Assembly: GCF_000943545.1 (NCBI RefSeq)
Contig: NZ_JTHP01000034.1
Location: 1 to 63,104 of the forward strand
Reading direction: 5' to 3'
Length of the DNA stretch: 63,104 bases
DNA from: Paenibacillus terrae
GTDB taxonomy: Bacteria > Bacillota > Bacilli > Paenibacillales > Paenibacillaceae
A program made the translations under genes and the position numbers. A model generated the notes under the pieces. It was not told the origin of the DNA, made no database searches, and saw only the letters and a program-made list of their open reading frames with translations. This document shows, piece after piece, positions 31,661-43,599 of this stretch; within the stretch, counting starts at the first letter, position 1, and each line of letters opens with the position of its first letter.

Positions 31661-31689
31661 TTGACATTGCTTATAGTCAATGCTAATAT
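31661..31689 (+). promoter_or_regulatory. Sigma-A promoter of rplGB-rpsL-rpsG-fusA-tuf
   Basis: -35 TTGACA (31661-31666), 17-bp spacer, -10 TAATAT (31684-31689). A direct repeat TATAGTC occurs at 31644-31650 (inside the palindrome GACTATAGTC) and at 31672-31678 in the spacer, a possible operator. Confidence 0.75.
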
Positions 31690-31744
31690 AGCAAAGGTGC
31701 GTGAGCAGCCTATATGCTATTGTGTCTTTTCGGAGGAATGAGAT

Positions 31745-31996
31745 ATGTCTAAAGAACAGGGACTGCAAGATGCTCATGTCAAAATCGGTACCAAACAAAC
31801 CATACGTATGGTCGAATTGGGCTTCGCCTCTGAAGTATATGTGGCAGAAGACGCAGATCCACGTCTCACTTCCAACATCATTGCTTTGTGCAACAGGCAA
31901 GGAGTCAAAGTGACTCTTGTAGATACAATGAAAAATCTCGGAGCTGCATGTGGGATTGAAGTGGGAGCCGCTATGGCTGCTATCGTAAAACAATAG
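31745..31996 (+). CDS. rplGB: L7Ae-family K-turn-binding protein (YbxF)
   Basis: 83 residues. Short L7Ae/L30e-like protein; GTKQTIRMVELGFASEVYVAEDADPRL is the RNA-binding face and NLGAACGIEVGAAMAA the loop that inserts into a kink-turn. B. subtilis YbxF binds K-turn RNA and occurs in the same place before rpsL. Strong GGAGG site at about 31732. Confidence 0.9.
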   Translation: MSKEQGLQDAHVKIGTKQTIRMVELGFASEVYVAEDADPRLTSNIIALCNRQGVKVTLVDTMKNLGAACGIEVGAAMAAIVKQ

Positions 31997-32139
31997 GGTA
32001 AGGAACGTTTTTGTCTAAGAGAATGAATTCTTGGCGGCAAAGACTTTTCATTTGTTCTTTTATGAACCGCCTGGGTCTGTGGGCTTAGAAATGGTTTGTG
32101 AAGCAACAGGAAAAATTGAGGAAGGGGGTGGCAACCACA

Positions 32140-32562
32140 ATGCCAACTATTAACCAACTGGTTCGTAAAGGACGTCAAGCCAAAATCGAGAAATCGAAAT
32201 CACCGGCTTTGCAAAAAGGTTTTAACGCCTTGAAACGTGAAGCTACCAACATCAGTGCCCCGCAAAAACGCGGAGTATGCACTCGTGTAGGTACTATGAC
32301 TCCAAAAAAACCAAACTCCGCACTTCGTAAATATGCTCGTGTTCGTTTGACGAACCGTGTAGAGGTGACTGCTTACATTCCGGGTATCGGACACAACCTG
32401 CAAGAACACAGCGTAGTGCTGATTCGCGGGGGTCGTGTAAAAGATCTTCCAGGTGTACGTTACCATATCGTTCGCGGTGCTTTGGATACTGCAGGCGTAA
32501 ACAACCGCATGCAAGCTCGTTCCAAATATGGCGCAAAACGCCCTAAAGCTAAAAAATCCTAA
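32140..32562 (+). CDS. rpsL: Ribosomal protein S12
   Basis: 140 residues. Decoding-centre protein with [17 protein letters not shown] (about 50-66) and the [12 protein letters not shown] loop near residue 100-115; residues linked to streptomycin resistance look wild type. I chose ATG 32140 after GAAGGGGGTG; the frame is open back to 32098. The 140 nt before it hold no gene. Confidence 0.96.
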   Translation: MPTINQLVRKGRQAKIEKSKSPALQKGFNALKREATNISAPQKRGVCTRVGTMTPKKPNSALRKYARVRLTNRVEVTAYIPGIGHNLQEHSVVLIRGGRVKDLPGVRYHIVRGALDTAGVNNRMQARSKYGAKRPKAKKS

Positions 32563-32612
32563 TGAATATAAACCGAATAAATCGGTTTAACATGTAAGAA
32601 AGGGGGATATCC

Positions 32613-33083
32613 ATGCCACGCAAAGGTCCAGTTACCAAAAGAGACGTGTTGCCAGATCCGGTATATAACAGCAAGTTGGTTACCCGCCTGATCAACCGCA
32701 TCATGCTCGACGGAAAACGAGGCGTTGCTCAAAGCATTCTGTACAATGCGTTCAAGCTTATCCAAGAACGTACGGGGAATGACCCGATGGAAGTTTTTGA
32801 AGCAGCTATTAAGAATATCATGCCAGTCCTGGAAGTTAAAGCACGCCGTGTCGGCGGTGCCAACTACCAAGTACCAATCGAGGTAAAACCAGAAAGACGT
32901 ACTTCCCTGGGTTTACGTTGGCTCGTAAACTACTCCCGCAACCGCGGCGAGAAAACTATGGAAGAGCGTTTGGCAGCTGAGATTATCGACGCTTCCAACA
33001 ACACAGGCGCTTCCGTGAAGAAACGCGAAGATACGCACAAAATGGCTGAAGCGAACAAAGCGTTTGCTCACTATCGTTGGTAG
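32613..33083 (+). CDS. rpsG: Ribosomal protein S7
   Basis: 156 residues, the usual length. Starts [16 protein letters not shown], helix-rich, binds the 3' major domain of 16S rRNA and nucleates head assembly. Site AAGGGGGAT. Confidence 0.97.
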   Translation: MPRKGPVTKRDVLPDPVYNSKLVTRLINRIMLDGKRGVAQSILYNAFKLIQERTGNDPMEVFEAAIKNIMPVLEVKARRVGGANYQVPIEVKPERRTSLGLRWLVNYSRNRGEKTMEERLAAEIIDASNNTGASVKKREDTHKMAEANKAFAHYRW

Positions 33084-33130
33084 GATTCAGTTCGAAAAAA
33101 TAACTTCAATTTTGAAGGGAGACCCATTTC

Positions 33131-35209
33131 ATGGCAAGAGAGTTCTCCTTGACGAATACACGTAATATCGGGATCATGGCTCATATTGACGCGGGTAAAA
33201 CCACAACAACAGAGCGGATCTTGTTCTACACAGGACGTACGCACAAAATCGGTGAAGTTCACGAAGGCGCTGCGACAATGGACTGGATGGAACAAGAACA
33301 AGAGCGCGGAATCACGATTACTTCCGCTGCGACGACCGCTGCCTGGAAAGGTCACCGCGTCAATATCATCGACACCCCGGGGCACGTTGACTTCACTGTT
33401 GAAGTTGAACGTTCCCTTCGTGTATTGGACGGAGCAGTTGGTGTTTTCAGTGCGAAAGAAGGCGTTGAGCCTCAGTCCGAAACCGTATGGAGACAGGCTG
33501 ATCGCTACGGCGTTCCACGGATCGCATATGTGAACAAAATGGATATCATTGGTGCCGACTTCCTGAATGTTGTCTCTGACATGCGTGATCGCCTTCAAGC
33601 GAACGCAGTTGCGATTCAATTGCCAATCGGTGCAGAAAATGATTTTATTGGTATCATCGATATCGTTGAACAAAAAGCTCATATGTACAAAGATGATCTT
33701 GGTCAAGATATCGAAGAAGTCGAAATTCCTGCGGAATTCAAAGATCAAGTTGAAGAACTTCGCAATGAATTGATCGAGAAGGTTGCTGAACTGGACGAAG
33801 AATTGACAATGAAATACCTGGAAGGTGAAGAAATTTCGGTTGCCGAAATTAAAGCCGCTCTCCGTAAAGGTGTTGTAGAAGTTAAAATCTTCCCAGTTAT
33901 CTGTGGATCTTCTTACCGTAACAAAGGTGTTCAGCTGATGTTGGATGCTGTTCTCGACTACTTGCCGGCTCCTACTGACGTGCCAAGTATTCAAGGGCAT
34001 TTGGAAGACGGTACGGAAGTTGAACGTCACTCTTCCGATGAAGAGCCATTCTCCGCATTGGCCTTCAAAATCATGACGGACCCTTACGTTGGTAAGCTGA
34101 CATTCTTCCGCGTATACTCCGGTGTTCTTCAATCCGGTTCATACGTATTGAATGCAACAAAAGGCAAACGCGAACGTATCGGACGTATTCTTCAAATGCA
34201 TGCGAACAGCCGTCAAGAAATCACTGTAGTTTACTCCGGTGATATTGCGGCAGCCGTAGGTTTGAAAGATACAGGTACAGGTGATACACTGTGTGATGAG
34301 AAGGATCCTGTTATTCTCGAGTCCATGAATTTCCCTGATCCGGTTATCGAAATCGCGGTTGAGCCTAAAACCAAAGCTGACCAAGATAAAATGTCTGTTG
34401 CCCTCGGTAAATTGACCGAAGAAGATCCAACTCTTCGTGCTCATACTAACGAAGAAACAGGCCAAACCATCTTGGCAGGTATGGGTGAGCTTCATCTGGA
34501 TATCATCATTGACCGTATGCGTCGTGAGTTTAAGGTGGAAACCAATGTGGGCAAACCACAGGTTGCTTACCGTGAAACGTTCCGTGCTCCAGCACGTGTC
34601 GAAGGTAAATTCGTTCGTCAGTCCGGTGGTCGTGGTCAATACGGTCACGTATGGGTTGAGTTCGAACCGCTCGAGCCAGGTACTGGTAGTCAATTCGTAA
34701 GTAAGGTAGTCGGCGGCTCTGTTCCTAGAGAGTACATTGCTCCTGCACTTGCTGGTATTGAGGAACAAATGAAAAACGGCGTTATCGCAGGCTTCCCGCT
34801 TGTGGACGTTAAAGCTACAATCGTGGACGGATCATACCATGATGTCGATTCCAATGAAATGGCGTTTAAAATTGCCGGTTCAATGGCGCTGAAAGCAGCG
34901 AAAGACAAATGTAAACCGGTATTGCTTGAGCCGATTATGAAAGTTGAAGTAACGGCTCCTGAGGAATACATGGGTGACGTAATGGGTATGTTGAACTCCC
35001 GTCGTGGTCGGATTGAAGGTATGGATTCCCGTAGTGGAGCTCAAATCATTCGTGCGAAGGTCCCTTTGTCCGAAATGTTCGGATACTCGACTACACTTCG
35101 TTCCGGTACACAAGGACGCGGTGTGTTCTCCATGGAGCTTTCTCATTATGAAGAAGTTCCGAAGAGCATCGCTGAAGAGATCGTTGCCAAAACCAAAGGC
35201 GGCGAGTAA
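33131..35209 (+). CDS. fusA: Elongation factor G
   Basis: 692 residues. G1 AHIDAGKTT (17-25), G2 with [12 protein letters not shown]3 DTPGHVD, G4 NKMD; domains II-V follow, with the domain IV tip [15 protein letters not shown] (about 498-512). Drives translocation. Stop is 94 bp before tuf; nothing notable in that gap. Confidence 0.97.
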   Translation: MAREFSLTNTRNIGIMAHIDAGKTTTTERILFYTGRTHKIGEVHEGAATMDWMEQEQERGITITSAATTAAWKGHRVNIIDTPGHVDFTVEVERSLRVLDGAVGVFSAKEGVEPQSETVWRQADRYGVPRIAYVNKMDIIGADFLNVVSDMRDRLQANAVAIQLPIGAENDFIGIIDIVEQKAHMYKDDLGQDIEEVEIPAEFKDQVEELRNELIEKVAELDEELTMKYLEGEEISVAEIKAALRKGVVEVKIFPVICGSSYRNKGVQLMLDAVLDYLPAPTDVPSIQGHLEDGTEVERHSSDEEPFSALAFKIMTDPYVGKLTFFRVYSGVLQSGSYVLNATKGKRERIGRILQMHANSRQEITVVYSGDIAAAVGLKDTGTGDTLCDEKDPVILESMNFPDPVIEIAVEPKTKADQDKMSVALGKLTEEDPTLRAHTNEETGQTILAGMGELHLDIIIDRMRREFKVETNVGKPQVAYRETFRAPARVEGKFVRQSGGRGQYGHVWVEFEPLEPGTGSQFVSKVVGGSVPREYIAPALAGIEEQMKNGVIAGFPLVDVKATIVDGSYHDVDSNEMAFKIAGSMALKAAKDKCKPVLLEPIMKVEVTAPEEYMGDVMGMLNSRRGRIEGMDSRSGAQIIRAKVPLSEMFGYSTTLRSGTQGRGVFSMELSHYEEVPKSIAEEIVAKTKGGE

Positions 35210-35303
35210 TACAATGTATCAGCTGACTGGTATAATCAAGGTTTTTCCAAGAGGAAGCCGCCAGCCTAAAAATAAAACAAGTTATTGAGGAGGAATTGTT
35301 CAA

Positions 35304-36494
35304 ATGGCAAAGGCTAAGTTTGAACGTAACAAACCGCACGTTAACATCGGTACTATTGGTCACGTCGATCATGGTAAAACTACTTTGACTGCTGCAATCA
35401 CAACTGTATTGTCCAAAACTTATGGTGGTGCTGCTGTAGCATTCGACCAAATCGATAAAGCTCCAGAAGAGCGCGAACGCGGTATCACAATCTCCACAGC
35501 ACACGTGGAATACGAAACACCTAACCGTCACTATGCACACGTTGACTGCCCAGGTCACGCCGACTATGTTAAAAACATGATCACTGGCGCTGCACAAATG
35601 GACGGAGCGATTCTGGTTGTATCCGCAGCTGACGGCCCAATGCCGCAAACTCGCGAACACATCCTGTTGTCCCGTCAAGTAGGCGTTCCTTACATCGTTG
35701 TATTCCTGAACAAATGTGACATGGTTGAAGACGAAGAGCTATTGGAACTGGTTGAAATGGAAGTTCGTGACTTGCTGAGCGAATATGACTTCCCAGGCGA
35801 CGACACTCCAATCATTCGCGGTTCCGCTCGTGAAGCTCTGCAAAACCCAGAGGGCGACTATGCTAAGAAAATCGTTGAAATGTTCGAAATAATCGACACT
35901 TACGTCCCAACTCCAGAACGCGACACTGACAAGCCTTTCCTTATGCCTGTCGAGGACGTATTCTCCATCACAGGTCGTGGTACAGTTGCTACAGGCCGTG
36001 TAGAGCGTGGTACTGTTAAAGTGGGCGAAGAAATCGAAATCATCGGTATTCAAGAAGAGTCCCGTAAATCCGTAGTAACAGGCGTAGAAATGTTCCGCAA
36101 ATTGCTTGACTCCGCTCAAGCTGGCGATAACATCGGCGCATTGCTTCGTGGTGTAGATCGTGCGCAAATCGAGCGTGGCCAAGTATTGGCTAAACCAGGT
36201 TCTGTTAAACCTCATACAGAATTCTCTGCTCAAATCTACGTTTTGACTAAAGAAGAGGGTGGACGTCACAAACCTTTCTTCACTGGTTACCGTCCACAGT
36301 TCTACTTCCGTACAACTGACGTAACTGGTATCATCACTTTGCCAGAAGGTTCCGAAATGGTAATGCCTGGTGACAACATCACAGTTACTGTTCAACTGAT
36401 CAACCCAATCGCTATCGAAGAAGGAACTAAGTTCTCTATTCGTGAAGGTGGACGTACAGTTGGCGCTGGTGCGGTAGCAACAATCACCAAATAA
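35304..36494 (+). CDS. tuf: Elongation factor Tu
   Basis: 396 residues. P-loop GHVDHGKT (19-26), [12 protein letters not shown] and SA(R) G-motifs, domains II and III complete. Delivers aminoacyl-tRNA. Codon use is strongly biased, as for the most highly expressed genes. Followed by a terminator at 36561. Confidence 0.98.
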   Translation: MAKAKFERNKPHVNIGTIGHVDHGKTTLTAAITTVLSKTYGGAAVAFDQIDKAPEERERGITISTAHVEYETPNRHYAHVDCPGHADYVKNMITGAAQMDGAILVVSAADGPMPQTREHILLSRQVGVPYIVVFLNKCDMVEDEELLELVEMEVRDLLSEYDFPGDDTPIIRGSAREALQNPEGDYAKKIVEMFEIIDTYVPTPERDTDKPFLMPVEDVFSITGRGTVATGRVERGTVKVGEEIEIIGIQEESRKSVVTGVEMFRKLLDSAQAGDNIGALLRGVDRAQIERGQVLAKPGSVKPHTEFSAQIYVLTKEEGGRHKPFFTGYRPQFYFRTTDVTGIITLPEGSEMVMPGDNITVTVQLINPIAIEEGTKFSIREGGRTVGAGAVATITK

Positions 36495-36520
36495 GAGGCT
36501 TTGGCCTTTAAATAAAGCAA

Positions 36521-36560
36521 CATTGTACTGGAACGAGTAACATTGTATTGGAACGGAGCT
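36521..36560 (+). repeat. Tandem 20-nt repeat after tuf
   Basis: CATTGTACTGGAACGAGTAA is followed directly by CATTGTATTGGAACGGAGCT, two imperfect copies of the same unit between the tuf stop and its terminator. Confidence 0.6.
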
Positions 36561-36595
36561 AAAAGAAGCCCCCGCCCTGGTGCGGGGGCTTTTCT
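36561..36595 (+). terminator. Terminator after tuf
   Basis: AAGCCCCCGC (36566-36575), loop CCTGGT, GCGGGGGCTT (36582-36591), then TTTCTC. AAAA precedes the stem. Confidence 0.9.
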
Positions 36596-36667
36596 CTTGA
36601 ATAAATCGCGAGCCGCGAGTGCAATTGTATCTTTTCAAAATAAGATACATTGTTTTTTCGTTTTTGC

Positions 36668-36696
36668 TTGCAATAGGCAGAACTATTAGATATAAT
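36668..36696 (+). promoter_or_regulatory. Sigma-A promoter of the S10-spc-alpha super-operon
   Basis: -35 TTGCAA (36668-36673), 17-bp spacer, -10 TATAAT (36691-36696). The 130-nt leader after it has weak dyads such as TGTCGG/CCGATA and may be regulated by a ribosomal protein, but I see no clear terminator in it. Confidence 0.75.
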
Positions 36697-36730
36697 AACT
36701 AATGTTGTTTGTGACTGTGCGATGATGTGA

Positions 36731-37141
<411 letters not shown>

Positions 37142-37173
37142 TTTGTGATTAGGAAAAGAAAAGAGGTGTCAAC

Positions 37174-37797
37174 ATGAAAGGTATCTTAGGAAAAAAACTC
37201 GGAATGACTCAAGTGTTTACCCCTGAAGGTAACGTACTTGCTGTTACGGTTATCGAAGCGGGCCCTTGTGTTGTTCTGCAAAAGAAAGATCTGGAAAACG
37301 ATGGATACGAAGCTATTCAACTCGGTTTCTCTGATAAAAAAGAAAAAAGATCCAATAAACCTGAAGCAGGACATGCGAAAAAGGCAAATACTGCACCTAA
37401 GCGCTACGTTCGTGAACTTCGTGGCATCGACCTTGCTGCGTACGAGGTTGGCCAAGAACTGAAGGCTGATGTCTTCACAGAAGGCGAATTCGTTGACGTA
37501 ACAGGTATTTCTAAAGGTAAAGGTTTTGCCGGCGTTATCAAACGTTGGGGACAAAGCCGCGGACCAATGGCACACGGCTCGCGTTACCACAGAGGTCCAG
37601 GTTCGATGGGCTCCATTCAAGCTAATCGCGTTCCTAAAGGTAAACACCTGCCAGGACACATGGGGCATGAAACGGTAACGATCCAACGCCTTGAAGTTGT
37701 TAAGATCGATACAGAACGTAATGTATTGCTCGTGAAGGGCTCCATTCCAGGACCTAAAAACAGCTTCGTTAAAGTACTAGAAACGGTGAAAAAATAA
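37174..37797 (+). CDS. rplC: Ribosomal protein L3
   Basis: 207 residues, [15 protein letters not shown] start, and the long W-loop [21 protein letters not shown] (about 128-148) reaching to the peptidyl-transferase centre. Confidence 0.97.
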   Translation: MKGILGKKLGMTQVFTPEGNVLAVTVIEAGPCVVLQKKDLENDGYEAIQLGFSDKKEKRSNKPEAGHAKKANTAPKRYVRELRGIDLAAYEVGQELKADVFTEGEFVDVTGISKGKGFAGVIKRWGQSRGPMAHGSRYHRGPGSMGSIQANRVPKGKHLPGHMGHETVTIQRLEVVKIDTERNVLLVKGSIPGPKNSFVKVLETVKK

Positions 37798-37823
37798 ACA
37801 ACTGAAGAAAGGAGGAACACAAA

Positions 37824-38447
37824 ATGCCAAAAGTAGCACTTTTTAATATTAGCGGCAGCCAAGTTGGCGAAATTGAATTGAACGACGCAGTATTCGGTAT
37901 CGAACCGAATAAACACGTTCTTCATGACGCTGTTGTTATGCAATTGGCTTCCCTGCGTCAAGGTACTCACAAAGTAAAAGGACGTTCTGAAGTACGTGGT
38001 GGCGGACGTAAACCTTGGAAACAAAAAGGTACTGGCCGCGCTCGTCAAGGTTCGATCCGTGCACCGCAATGGGTTGGTGGCGGTACTGTATTTGGTCCGA
38101 CTCCACGCAGCTATGCTTACAAATTGCCTAAAAAGGTTCGTCGCTTGGCGATCAAATCGGCTTTGTCTTCCAAAGTGATTGAGAATGAAATCATCGTATT
38201 GGACGCTCTTACACTGAACGGACCTAAAACGAAAGAATTCGCAGCCATTTTGAACAACCTTAAAGCTGACCGTAAAGCATTGGTCGTAGCTCCTAGCTAT
38301 GATGATAATGTGGCTCTGTCCGCTCGTAATATTCCTGGTGTGAAGTTTGTATCCGCAGACGGCATTAATGTTCTTGACGTGCTTGGACACGACAAACTGA
38401 TCATTACGAAGGAAGCAGTTCAGAAGGTAGAGGAGGTGCTCGCGTAA
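37824..38447 (+). CDS. rplD: Ribosomal protein L4
   Basis: 207 residues with the long exit-tunnel loop [24 protein letters not shown] (about 52-75, in overlapping pieces). Wild-type tunnel residues, so no macrolide-resistance change seen. Its stop overlaps the rplW start by one base. Confidence 0.97.
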   Translation: MPKVALFNISGSQVGEIELNDAVFGIEPNKHVLHDAVVMQLASLRQGTHKVKGRSEVRGGGRKPWKQKGTGRARQGSIRAPQWVGGGTVFGPTPRSYAYKLPKKVRRLAIKSALSSKVIENEIIVLDALTLNGPKTKEFAAILNNLKADRKALVVAPSYDDNVALSARNIPGVKFVSADGINVLDVLGHDKLIITKEAVQKVEEVLA

Positions 38448-38737
38448 TGAAGGATCCTCGTGATATTATCAAACGTCCGGTAATCACCGAACGTACGGCT
38501 GGTATGATGAATGACTTGAAATACGTTTTCGAGGTAGACATTCGTTCCAATAAAGTCGAAGTTAAAAAAGCAATCGAAGCGATCTTTAACGTGAAAGTAA
38601 GTAACGTAAACACGCTTCGTGTTCCTGCAAAACCAAAACGCTACGGCCGTCATTCCGGCTATACGAGCGAGTGGAAAAAAGCGTTCGTAACGCTGAGCAA
38701 AGACAGTAAGCCGCTTGAGTTTTTTGAAACGGTATAA
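38447..38737 (+). CDS. rplW: Ribosomal protein L23
   Basis: 96 residues, starts [16 protein letters not shown]. Tunnel-exit protein, docking site for trigger factor and SRP. Starts in the TAATG overlap with rplD, so coupled. Confidence 0.96.
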   Translation: MKDPRDIIKRPVITERTAGMMNDLKYVFEVDIRSNKVEVKKAIEAIFNVKVSNVNTLRVPAKPKRYGRHSGYTSEWKKAFVTLSKDSKPLEFFETV

Positions 38738-38767
38738 TTGAAACTGTAAAGTAAGGAGGGAAACTCA

Positions 38768-39598
38768 GTGCCAATTAAAAAGTATAAACCGACGTCCCCA
38801 GCCAGACGTGCTATGTCTGTATCTACTTTCGAGGAGATCACAACTAATCAGCCCGAGAAATCGTTGCTGGCGCCTCTGAGCAAGCAAGCTGGACGTAATA
38901 ACCAAGGTAAAATTACGGTTCGTCATCATGGCGGTGGACACAAACGTAAATACCGTATTATCGACTTCAAACGTAACAAAGATGGAATACCGGGCCGCGT
39001 TGCTACGATCGAATATGATCCGAACCGTACGTCCAACATCGCACTTATCCACTATGTGGATGGTGAAAAACGTTATATCATCGCTCCTAAAGGTTTGAAA
39101 GTAGGGGACGAAGTGGTTTCCGGCGTAGGTTCCGATATCAAAATCGGTAACTGTTTACCTTTGGAGAACATTCCAGTAGGTACGGTTATCCACAACATCG
39201 AATTGAAACCGGGCAAAGGTGGTCAACTCGTTCGCGCTGCCGGTACGGAAGCCCAACTTCTTGGTAAAGAAGAGAAGTATGTAACAATTCGTTTGACTTC
39301 TGGTGAAGTTCGTCGCGTTCTGAAAGTTTGCCGCGCTACAATCGGTTCTGTTGGTAACGAAGACCATGAATTGGTGAAGATCGGTAAAGCCGGACGTAGC
39401 CGTTGGTTGGGACAACGTCCTGAAGTTCGTGGTGTTGTTATGAACCCTAATGATCACCCACACGGTGGTGGTGAAGGTCGCGCTCCAATCGGACGTAAAT
39501 CTCCAATGTCTCCTTGGGGTAAACCAACCCTTGGTTACAAAACACGTAAAAAAGGCAAAGCATCTGATAAATACATCGTTCGTCGTCGTACTAAGTAA
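38768..39598 (+). CDS. rplB: Ribosomal protein L2
   Basis: 276 residues, GTG start at 38768 behind AAGGAGGG. The [21 protein letters not shown] stretch (about 224-244) holds the conserved His close to the peptidyl-transferase centre. Confidence 0.97.
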   Translation: MPIKKYKPTSPARRAMSVSTFEEITTNQPEKSLLAPLSKQAGRNNQGKITVRHHGGGHKRKYRIIDFKRNKDGIPGRVATIEYDPNRTSNIALIHYVDGEKRYIIAPKGLKVGDEVVSGVGSDIKIGNCLPLENIPVGTVIHNIELKPGKGGQLVRAAGTEAQLLGKEEKYVTIRLTSGEVRRVLKVCRATIGSVGNEDHELVKIGKAGRSRWLGQRPEVRGVVMNPNDHPHGGGEGRAPIGRKSPMSPWGKPTLGYKTRKKGKASDKYIVRRRTK

Positions 39599-39670
39599 TA
39601 AGACGTGCGCTTAAGTCGCACGTTAACATATTAAGGAACGACAACGTTTTAACGAAGGGAGGATTCATAC

Positions 39671-39949
39671 ATGGGTCGCAGTCTCAAAAAAGGACCATTC
39701 ATTGATGGTTACTTGCTGAAAAAAGTAGAGGTTTTGAACGAATCGGACAAAAAAGTCGTGATCAAAACTTGGTCCCGTCGCTCTACAATTTTCCCACAAT
39801 TTATCGGACATACGTTTGGTGTATACGATGGTCGTAAACACGTGCCAGTATACGTAACGGAAGATATGGTCGGACACAAATTGGGCGAATTCGCTCCAAC
39901 ACGTACCTATAAAGGCCATTCGGATGACGATAAAAAAACAAGAAGATAA
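39671..39949 (+). CDS. rpsS: Ribosomal protein S19
   Basis: 92 residues, starts [38 protein letters not shown] binds the 16S head with S13. Site GGGAGGA. Confidence 0.97.
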   Translation: MGRSLKKGPFIDGYLLKKVEVLNESDKKVVIKTWSRRSTIFPQFIGHTFGVYDGRKHVPVYVTEDMVGHKLGEFAPTRTYKGHSDDDKKTRR

Positions 39950-39985
39950 TCAACACAGCGTAGTGTTTGAGAGGAGGTAAACTCA

Positions 39986-40318
39986 ATGGAAGCAAAAGCA
40001 CATGCTAAATCCGTACGGATTTCCGCTCGTAAAGTTAAACTCGTTATCGATTTGATTCGCGGCAAGCAGGTTGGTGAGGCGATCGCAATTCTTCGCCATA
40101 CTCCGAAATCCGCTTCTCCAGTCGTTGAGAAGCTGTTGAACTCTGCTATTGCAAATGCAGACCACAACTACTCTTTGGACGTGAACAAGTTGGTTGTATC
40201 GCAAGTTTTTGTGAACCAAGGTCCTACAATGAAACGGTTCCGCCCGCGTGCAATGGGACGTGCAAGCCGCATCAATAAACGCACCAGTCATATTACTTTG
40301 GTGGTATCTGAAAAATAA
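39986..40318 (+). CDS. rplV: Ribosomal protein L22
   Basis: 110 residues. The tunnel hairpin [19 protein letters not shown] (about 82-100) is normal. Site GAGGAGGT. Its stop TAA lies within the binding site of rpsC. Confidence 0.96.
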   Translation: MEAKAHAKSVRISARKVKLVIDLIRGKQVGEAIAILRHTPKSASPVVEKLLNSAIANADHNYSLDVNKLVVSQVFVNQGPTMKRFRPRAMGRASRINKRTSHITLVVSEK

Positions 40319-40331
40319 GGAGGGAAAACGT

Positions 40332-40997
40332 GTGGGCCAAAAGGTAAATCCAATCGGACTCCGAATCGGTATTATCCGTGATTGGGAATCCAAATGGTAT
40401 GCAGGCAAAGATTTCGGTGATCTTTTGCTAGAAGACGTTAGAATTCGTGAACATCTGAAAAAAAGATTGAAAGATTCCGCTGTATCCCGTGTTGAAATCG
40501 AGAGAGCAGCTAACCGCGTCAACGTAACGATTCACACTGCGAAACCTGGTATGGTTATCGGTAAGGGTGGTTCCGAAGTTGAAAACTTGCGTAATGAAAT
40601 TACTAAAATCGCAGGCGGTAAAAAGGTACACATCAATATCTCTGAAATTAAAAATCCTGAGCTGGATGCAATCTTGGTTGCTGAGAGCATTGCACAACAA
40701 TTGGAACGTCGCGTTTCTTTCCGTCGTGCTTTGAAACAAGCGATTCAAAGAACTATGCGTTCTGGAGCAAAAGGAATTAAAACTCAAGTAGGCGGACGTC
40801 TTGGCGGTGCCGAAATCGCTCGTTCCGAAGGGTACAGCGAAGGAACAGTTCCACTGCATACGCTTCGTGCCGACATTGACTACGGTACAGCGGAAGCTCA
40901 TACAACTTACGGCCGTATTGGCGTAAAGGTATGGATCTATCGTGGAGAGGTTCTTCCTCCAGCTAAGAAACAAGCTCCTCAGGAAGGAGGCAACTAA
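40332..40997 (+). CDS. rpsC: Ribosomal protein S3
   Basis: 221 residues. KH domain with [13 protein letters not shown] (about 63-75), and the mRNA-entry helicase face. I take GTG 40332, giving [13 protein letters not shown]; the upstream open frame is inside rplV. Site AAGGAGGG at 40316-40323. Confidence 0.96.
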   Translation: MGQKVNPIGLRIGIIRDWESKWYAGKDFGDLLLEDVRIREHLKKRLKDSAVSRVEIERAANRVNVTIHTAKPGMVIGKGGSEVENLRNEITKIAGGKKVHINISEIKNPELDAILVAESIAQQLERRVSFRRALKQAIQRTMRSGAKGIKTQVGGRLGGAEIARSEGYSEGTVPLHTLRADIDYGTAEAHTTYGRIGVKVWIYRGEVLPPAKKQAPQEGGN

Positions 40998-40999
40998 TC

Positions 41000-41434
41000 A
41001 TGTTGGTACCAAAACGCGTAAAACATCGTAAGCAACAACGTGGTCATATGAAGGGTCGTGCAAAAGGCGGCACTACACTGAACTTTGGTGAGTATGGTTT
41101 ACAAGCTACTGAACCTGCATGGATTACTAACCGTCAGATCGAAGCTGCTCGTATTGCGATGACTCGTTACATCAAACGTGGTGGTAAGGTTTGGATTAAA
41201 ATTTTCCCTGACAAACCAATTACTCAGAAGCCTCTTGAGGTTCGTATGGGTAGTGGTAAAGGTAACGTAGAAAAATGGGTTGCAGTAGTGAAGCCAGGTA
41301 AGATCATGTTCGAACTTGCTGGTGTTCCGGAAGAGATTGCTCGTGAAGCAATGCGTCTTGCCGCTCACAAACTGCCAATCAAAACTAAGTTTGTGAAACG
41401 TGAAGAATTGGGTGGTGAAGCAAATGAAGGCTAG
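41000..41434 (+). CDS. rplP: Ribosomal protein L16
   Basis: 144 residues, [15 protein letters not shown] start. Binds near the A-site tRNA elbow. Two bp after rpsC, overlaps rpmC by 11 bp. Confidence 0.97.
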   Translation: MLVPKRVKHRKQQRGHMKGRAKGGTTLNFGEYGLQATEPAWITNRQIEAARIAMTRYIKRGGKVWIKIFPDKPITQKPLEVRMGSGKGNVEKWVAVVKPGKIMFELAGVPEEIAREAMRLAAHKLPIKTKFVKREELGGEANEG

Positions 41435-41621
41435 TGAATTTCGCAACCTAACCACTGCTGAAATTGAACAAAAGATCTCTGGGTTCAAAGAAGAACTCTT
41501 TAACCTTCGTTTTCAACTCGCTACCGGTCAGCTTGATAACCCGACTCGGATCGGCGATGTACGTAAGGAAATTGCTCGTGCTAAAACCGTGATCCGTGAA
41601 AGAGAACTTGGGATTAGCTAA
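41424..41621 (+). CDS. rpmC: Ribosomal protein L29
   Basis: 65 residues, all helical, [18 protein letters not shown] start. ATG 41424 lies inside rplP, behind GGGTGGTGAAG, so translation is coupled. Confidence 0.95.
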   Translation: MKASEFRNLTTAEIEQKISGFKEELFNLRFQLATGQLDNPTRIGDVRKEIARAKTVIRERELGIS

Positions 41622-41671
41622 GATATCAGACTGGGTGGAGATTCCGCCTGTAATTAGGAAGGAGGCCAACA

Positions 41672-41935
41672 ATGAGCGAACGTAATGCCCGTAAAGTGTT
41701 AGTCGGTAAAGTAGTCAGCGATAAAATGGACAAAACGATTGTGATTGCTGTAGAAACTTACAAAAAACATGATCTCTACCATAAACGCATTAAAGTAACA
41801 AAGAAATTCAAAGCTCATGATGAAAACAACACCGCACAAATCGGTGATACTGTTAAAATCATGGAAACTCGCCCTTTGTCCAAAGACAAAAACTGGAGAC
41901 TGGTCGAAATCGTTGAAAAAGCTGTTATAATCTAA
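41672..41935 (+). CDS. rpsQ: Ribosomal protein S17
   Basis: 87 residues, OB fold; [20 protein letters not shown] start and the [23 protein letters not shown] stretch. Site AAGGAGG. Confidence 0.97.
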   Translation: MSERNARKVLVGKVVSDKMDKTIVIAVETYKKHDLYHKRIKVTKKFKAHDENNTAQIGDTVKIMETRPLSKDKNWRLVEIVEKAVII

Positions 41936-41969
41936 TGTAGTGTAGTTTTTCCGAAAGGAGGATAAATAA

Positions 41970-42338
41970 ATGATTCAACCATTTACACGTTTGACTGTAG
42001 CTGACAATTCCGGCGCGAAGGAACTGATGTGTATCCGTGTGCTCGGTGGTACGGGACGTCGTACGGCTCAAATTGGTGACCTGATCGTTTGTTCCGTAAA
42101 ACAAGCAACACCAGGCGGCGTTGTCAAAAAGGGTGATGTAGTAAGAGCGGTTGTCGTTCGTACTAAACGTTCTATCCGCCGTAAAGACGGTTCCTACATC
42201 GGATTTGACGAGAACGCAGCAGTGGTCGTTAAAGAAGACAAGAGCCCACGTGGTACTCGTATTTTCGGACCAGTTGCTCGCGAGCTTCGTGACAAGGACT
42301 TCATGAAAATCGTTTCCTTGGCTCCGGAAGTGATCTAA
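41970..42338 (+). CDS. rplN: Ribosomal protein L14
   Basis: 122 residues, [18 protein letters not shown] start, [14 protein letters not shown] near the end. Inter-subunit bridge B8. Site AAAGGAGG. Confidence 0.97.
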   Translation: MIQPFTRLTVADNSGAKELMCIRVLGGTGRRTAQIGDLIVCSVKQATPGGVVKKGDVVRAVVVRTKRSIRRKDGSYIGFDENAAVVVKEDKSPRGTRIFGPVARELRDKDFMKIVSLAPEVI

Positions 42339-42374
42339 ATTCACCTTAAAATGTGCCCGTAGGAGGTGTACGAA

Positions 42375-42728
42375 ATGCCAAAAGTGAAAAAAGTTCTGGA
42401 ATCCCATAACAACAAGCTGCACGTCAAAAAAGACGATACTGTTCTGGTGATTACAGGTAAAGATAAAGGTAAAAAAGGTCGCGTTATCGCTGCTTACCCT
42501 CGTCAAAACCGTGTGCTTGTGGAAGGTGTTAACATGATTAAAAAACACCAAAAGCCTAATCAGCTGAATCCACAAGGCGGCATCATCGAGAAAGAAGCTC
42601 CGATTCACGTTTCCAACGTTATGCACATTGATCCGAAGAGCGGAAAAGTAACTCGTGTTGGTTACAAAGTATTGGACAACGGAAAAAAAGTGCGCATTGC
42701 AAAACGTTCTGGCGAAGTGATCGACTAA
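42375..42728 (+). CDS. rplX: Ribosomal protein L24
   Basis: 117 residues. KOW motif in [20 protein letters not shown] (about 20-39). The first 14 residues ([14 protein letters not shown]) are an N-terminal extension relative to the Bacillus protein, which begins at HVKK. AGGAGGTGT sits right before ATG 42375, so the extension is probably real. Initiates 50S assembly. Confidence 0.94.
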   Translation: MPKVKKVLESHNNKLHVKKDDTVLVITGKDKGKKGRVIAAYPRQNRVLVEGVNMIKKHQKPNQLNPQGGIIEKEAPIHVSNVMHIDPKSGKVTRVGYKVLDNGKKVRIAKRSGEVID

Positions 42729-42759
42729 TTAATTTTCAAAGAAAGGAGGTCTATGATTC

Positions 42760-43305
42760 ATGGCAACAACAAGAATGAAAGAGCGTTTCTTGAAAGAAAT
42801 CACTCCTGCCTTGATGCAGAAGTTTAGCTATACATCAGTAATGCAAGTGCCTAAAATCGAGAAAGTTGTAATCAACATGGGTGTTGGCGACGCAGTCCAA
42901 AACTCCAAAGTGCTCGATTCGGCTGTGAGCGACATGCAGTTGATCGCTGGTCAAAAACCAGTAATCACTCGCGCAAAAAAATCTATTGCAGGTTTTAAAT
43001 TGCGTGAAAACATGCCGATCGGTGTTAAGGTAACACTTCGTGGCGAGCGTATGTATTATTTCTTGGACAAATTGTTCAATATCACGCTTCCTCGCGTACG
43101 TGACTTCCATGGTGTTTCAACAAAAGCTTTCGACGGACGTGGTAACTACACGCTTGGTCTGAAAGAACAATTGATCTTTCCGGAAATCGAGTACGATCAA
43201 GTTGATAAAGTTCGTGGTATGGACATCGTTATCGTAACGACTGCCAAAACTGACGAAGAGTCCCGTGAGCTTCTGACTCAACTGGGCATGCCTTTCGCAA
43301 AGTAA
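42760..43305 (+). CDS. rplE: Ribosomal protein L5
   Basis: 181 residues. Binds 5S rRNA and the P-site tRNA T loop; [15 protein letters not shown] and [15 protein letters not shown] are intact. Site AAAGGAGG. Confidence 0.97.
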   Translation: MATTRMKERFLKEITPALMQKFSYTSVMQVPKIEKVVINMGVGDAVQNSKVLDSAVSDMQLIAGQKPVITRAKKSIAGFKLRENMPIGVKVTLRGERMYYFLDKLFNITLPRVRDFHGVSTKAFDGRGNYTLGLKEQLIFPEIEYDQVDKVRGMDIVIVTTAKTDEESRELLTQLGMPFAK

Positions 43306-43381
43306 TGTTGGCATAACGTTTTGGGCGTCTGATATAAGAGACACCCTGTTCTCCGAAACTATTTAGGAGGTGTCAGGCTAA

Positions 43382-43567
43382 GTGGCAAAAACTTCAATGA
43401 AAGTCAAACAACAACGCACACCAAAGTTTAAAGTTCGTGCTTATACTCGTTGCGAGCGTTGTGGTCGTCCACATTCGGTACTGCAAAAGTTTAAGATCTG
43501 CAGAATTTGCTTCCGTGAATTAGCTTATAAAGGCCAGATTCCTGGCGTGAAAAAAGCAAGCTGGTAA
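43382..43567 (+). CDS. rpsN: Ribosomal protein S14, zinc type
   Basis: 61 residues with GTG start. CERCGRPH and CRICFREL give four zinc Cys ligands, the short type-Z S14. Binding site AGGAGGTG. Confidence 0.96.
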   Translation: MAKTSMKVKQQRTPKFKVRAYTRCERCGRPHSVLQKFKICRICFRELAYKGQIPGVKKASW

Positions 43568-43599
43568 AAAGTCCTGTTTGGGAAGGAGGTTTATACACA

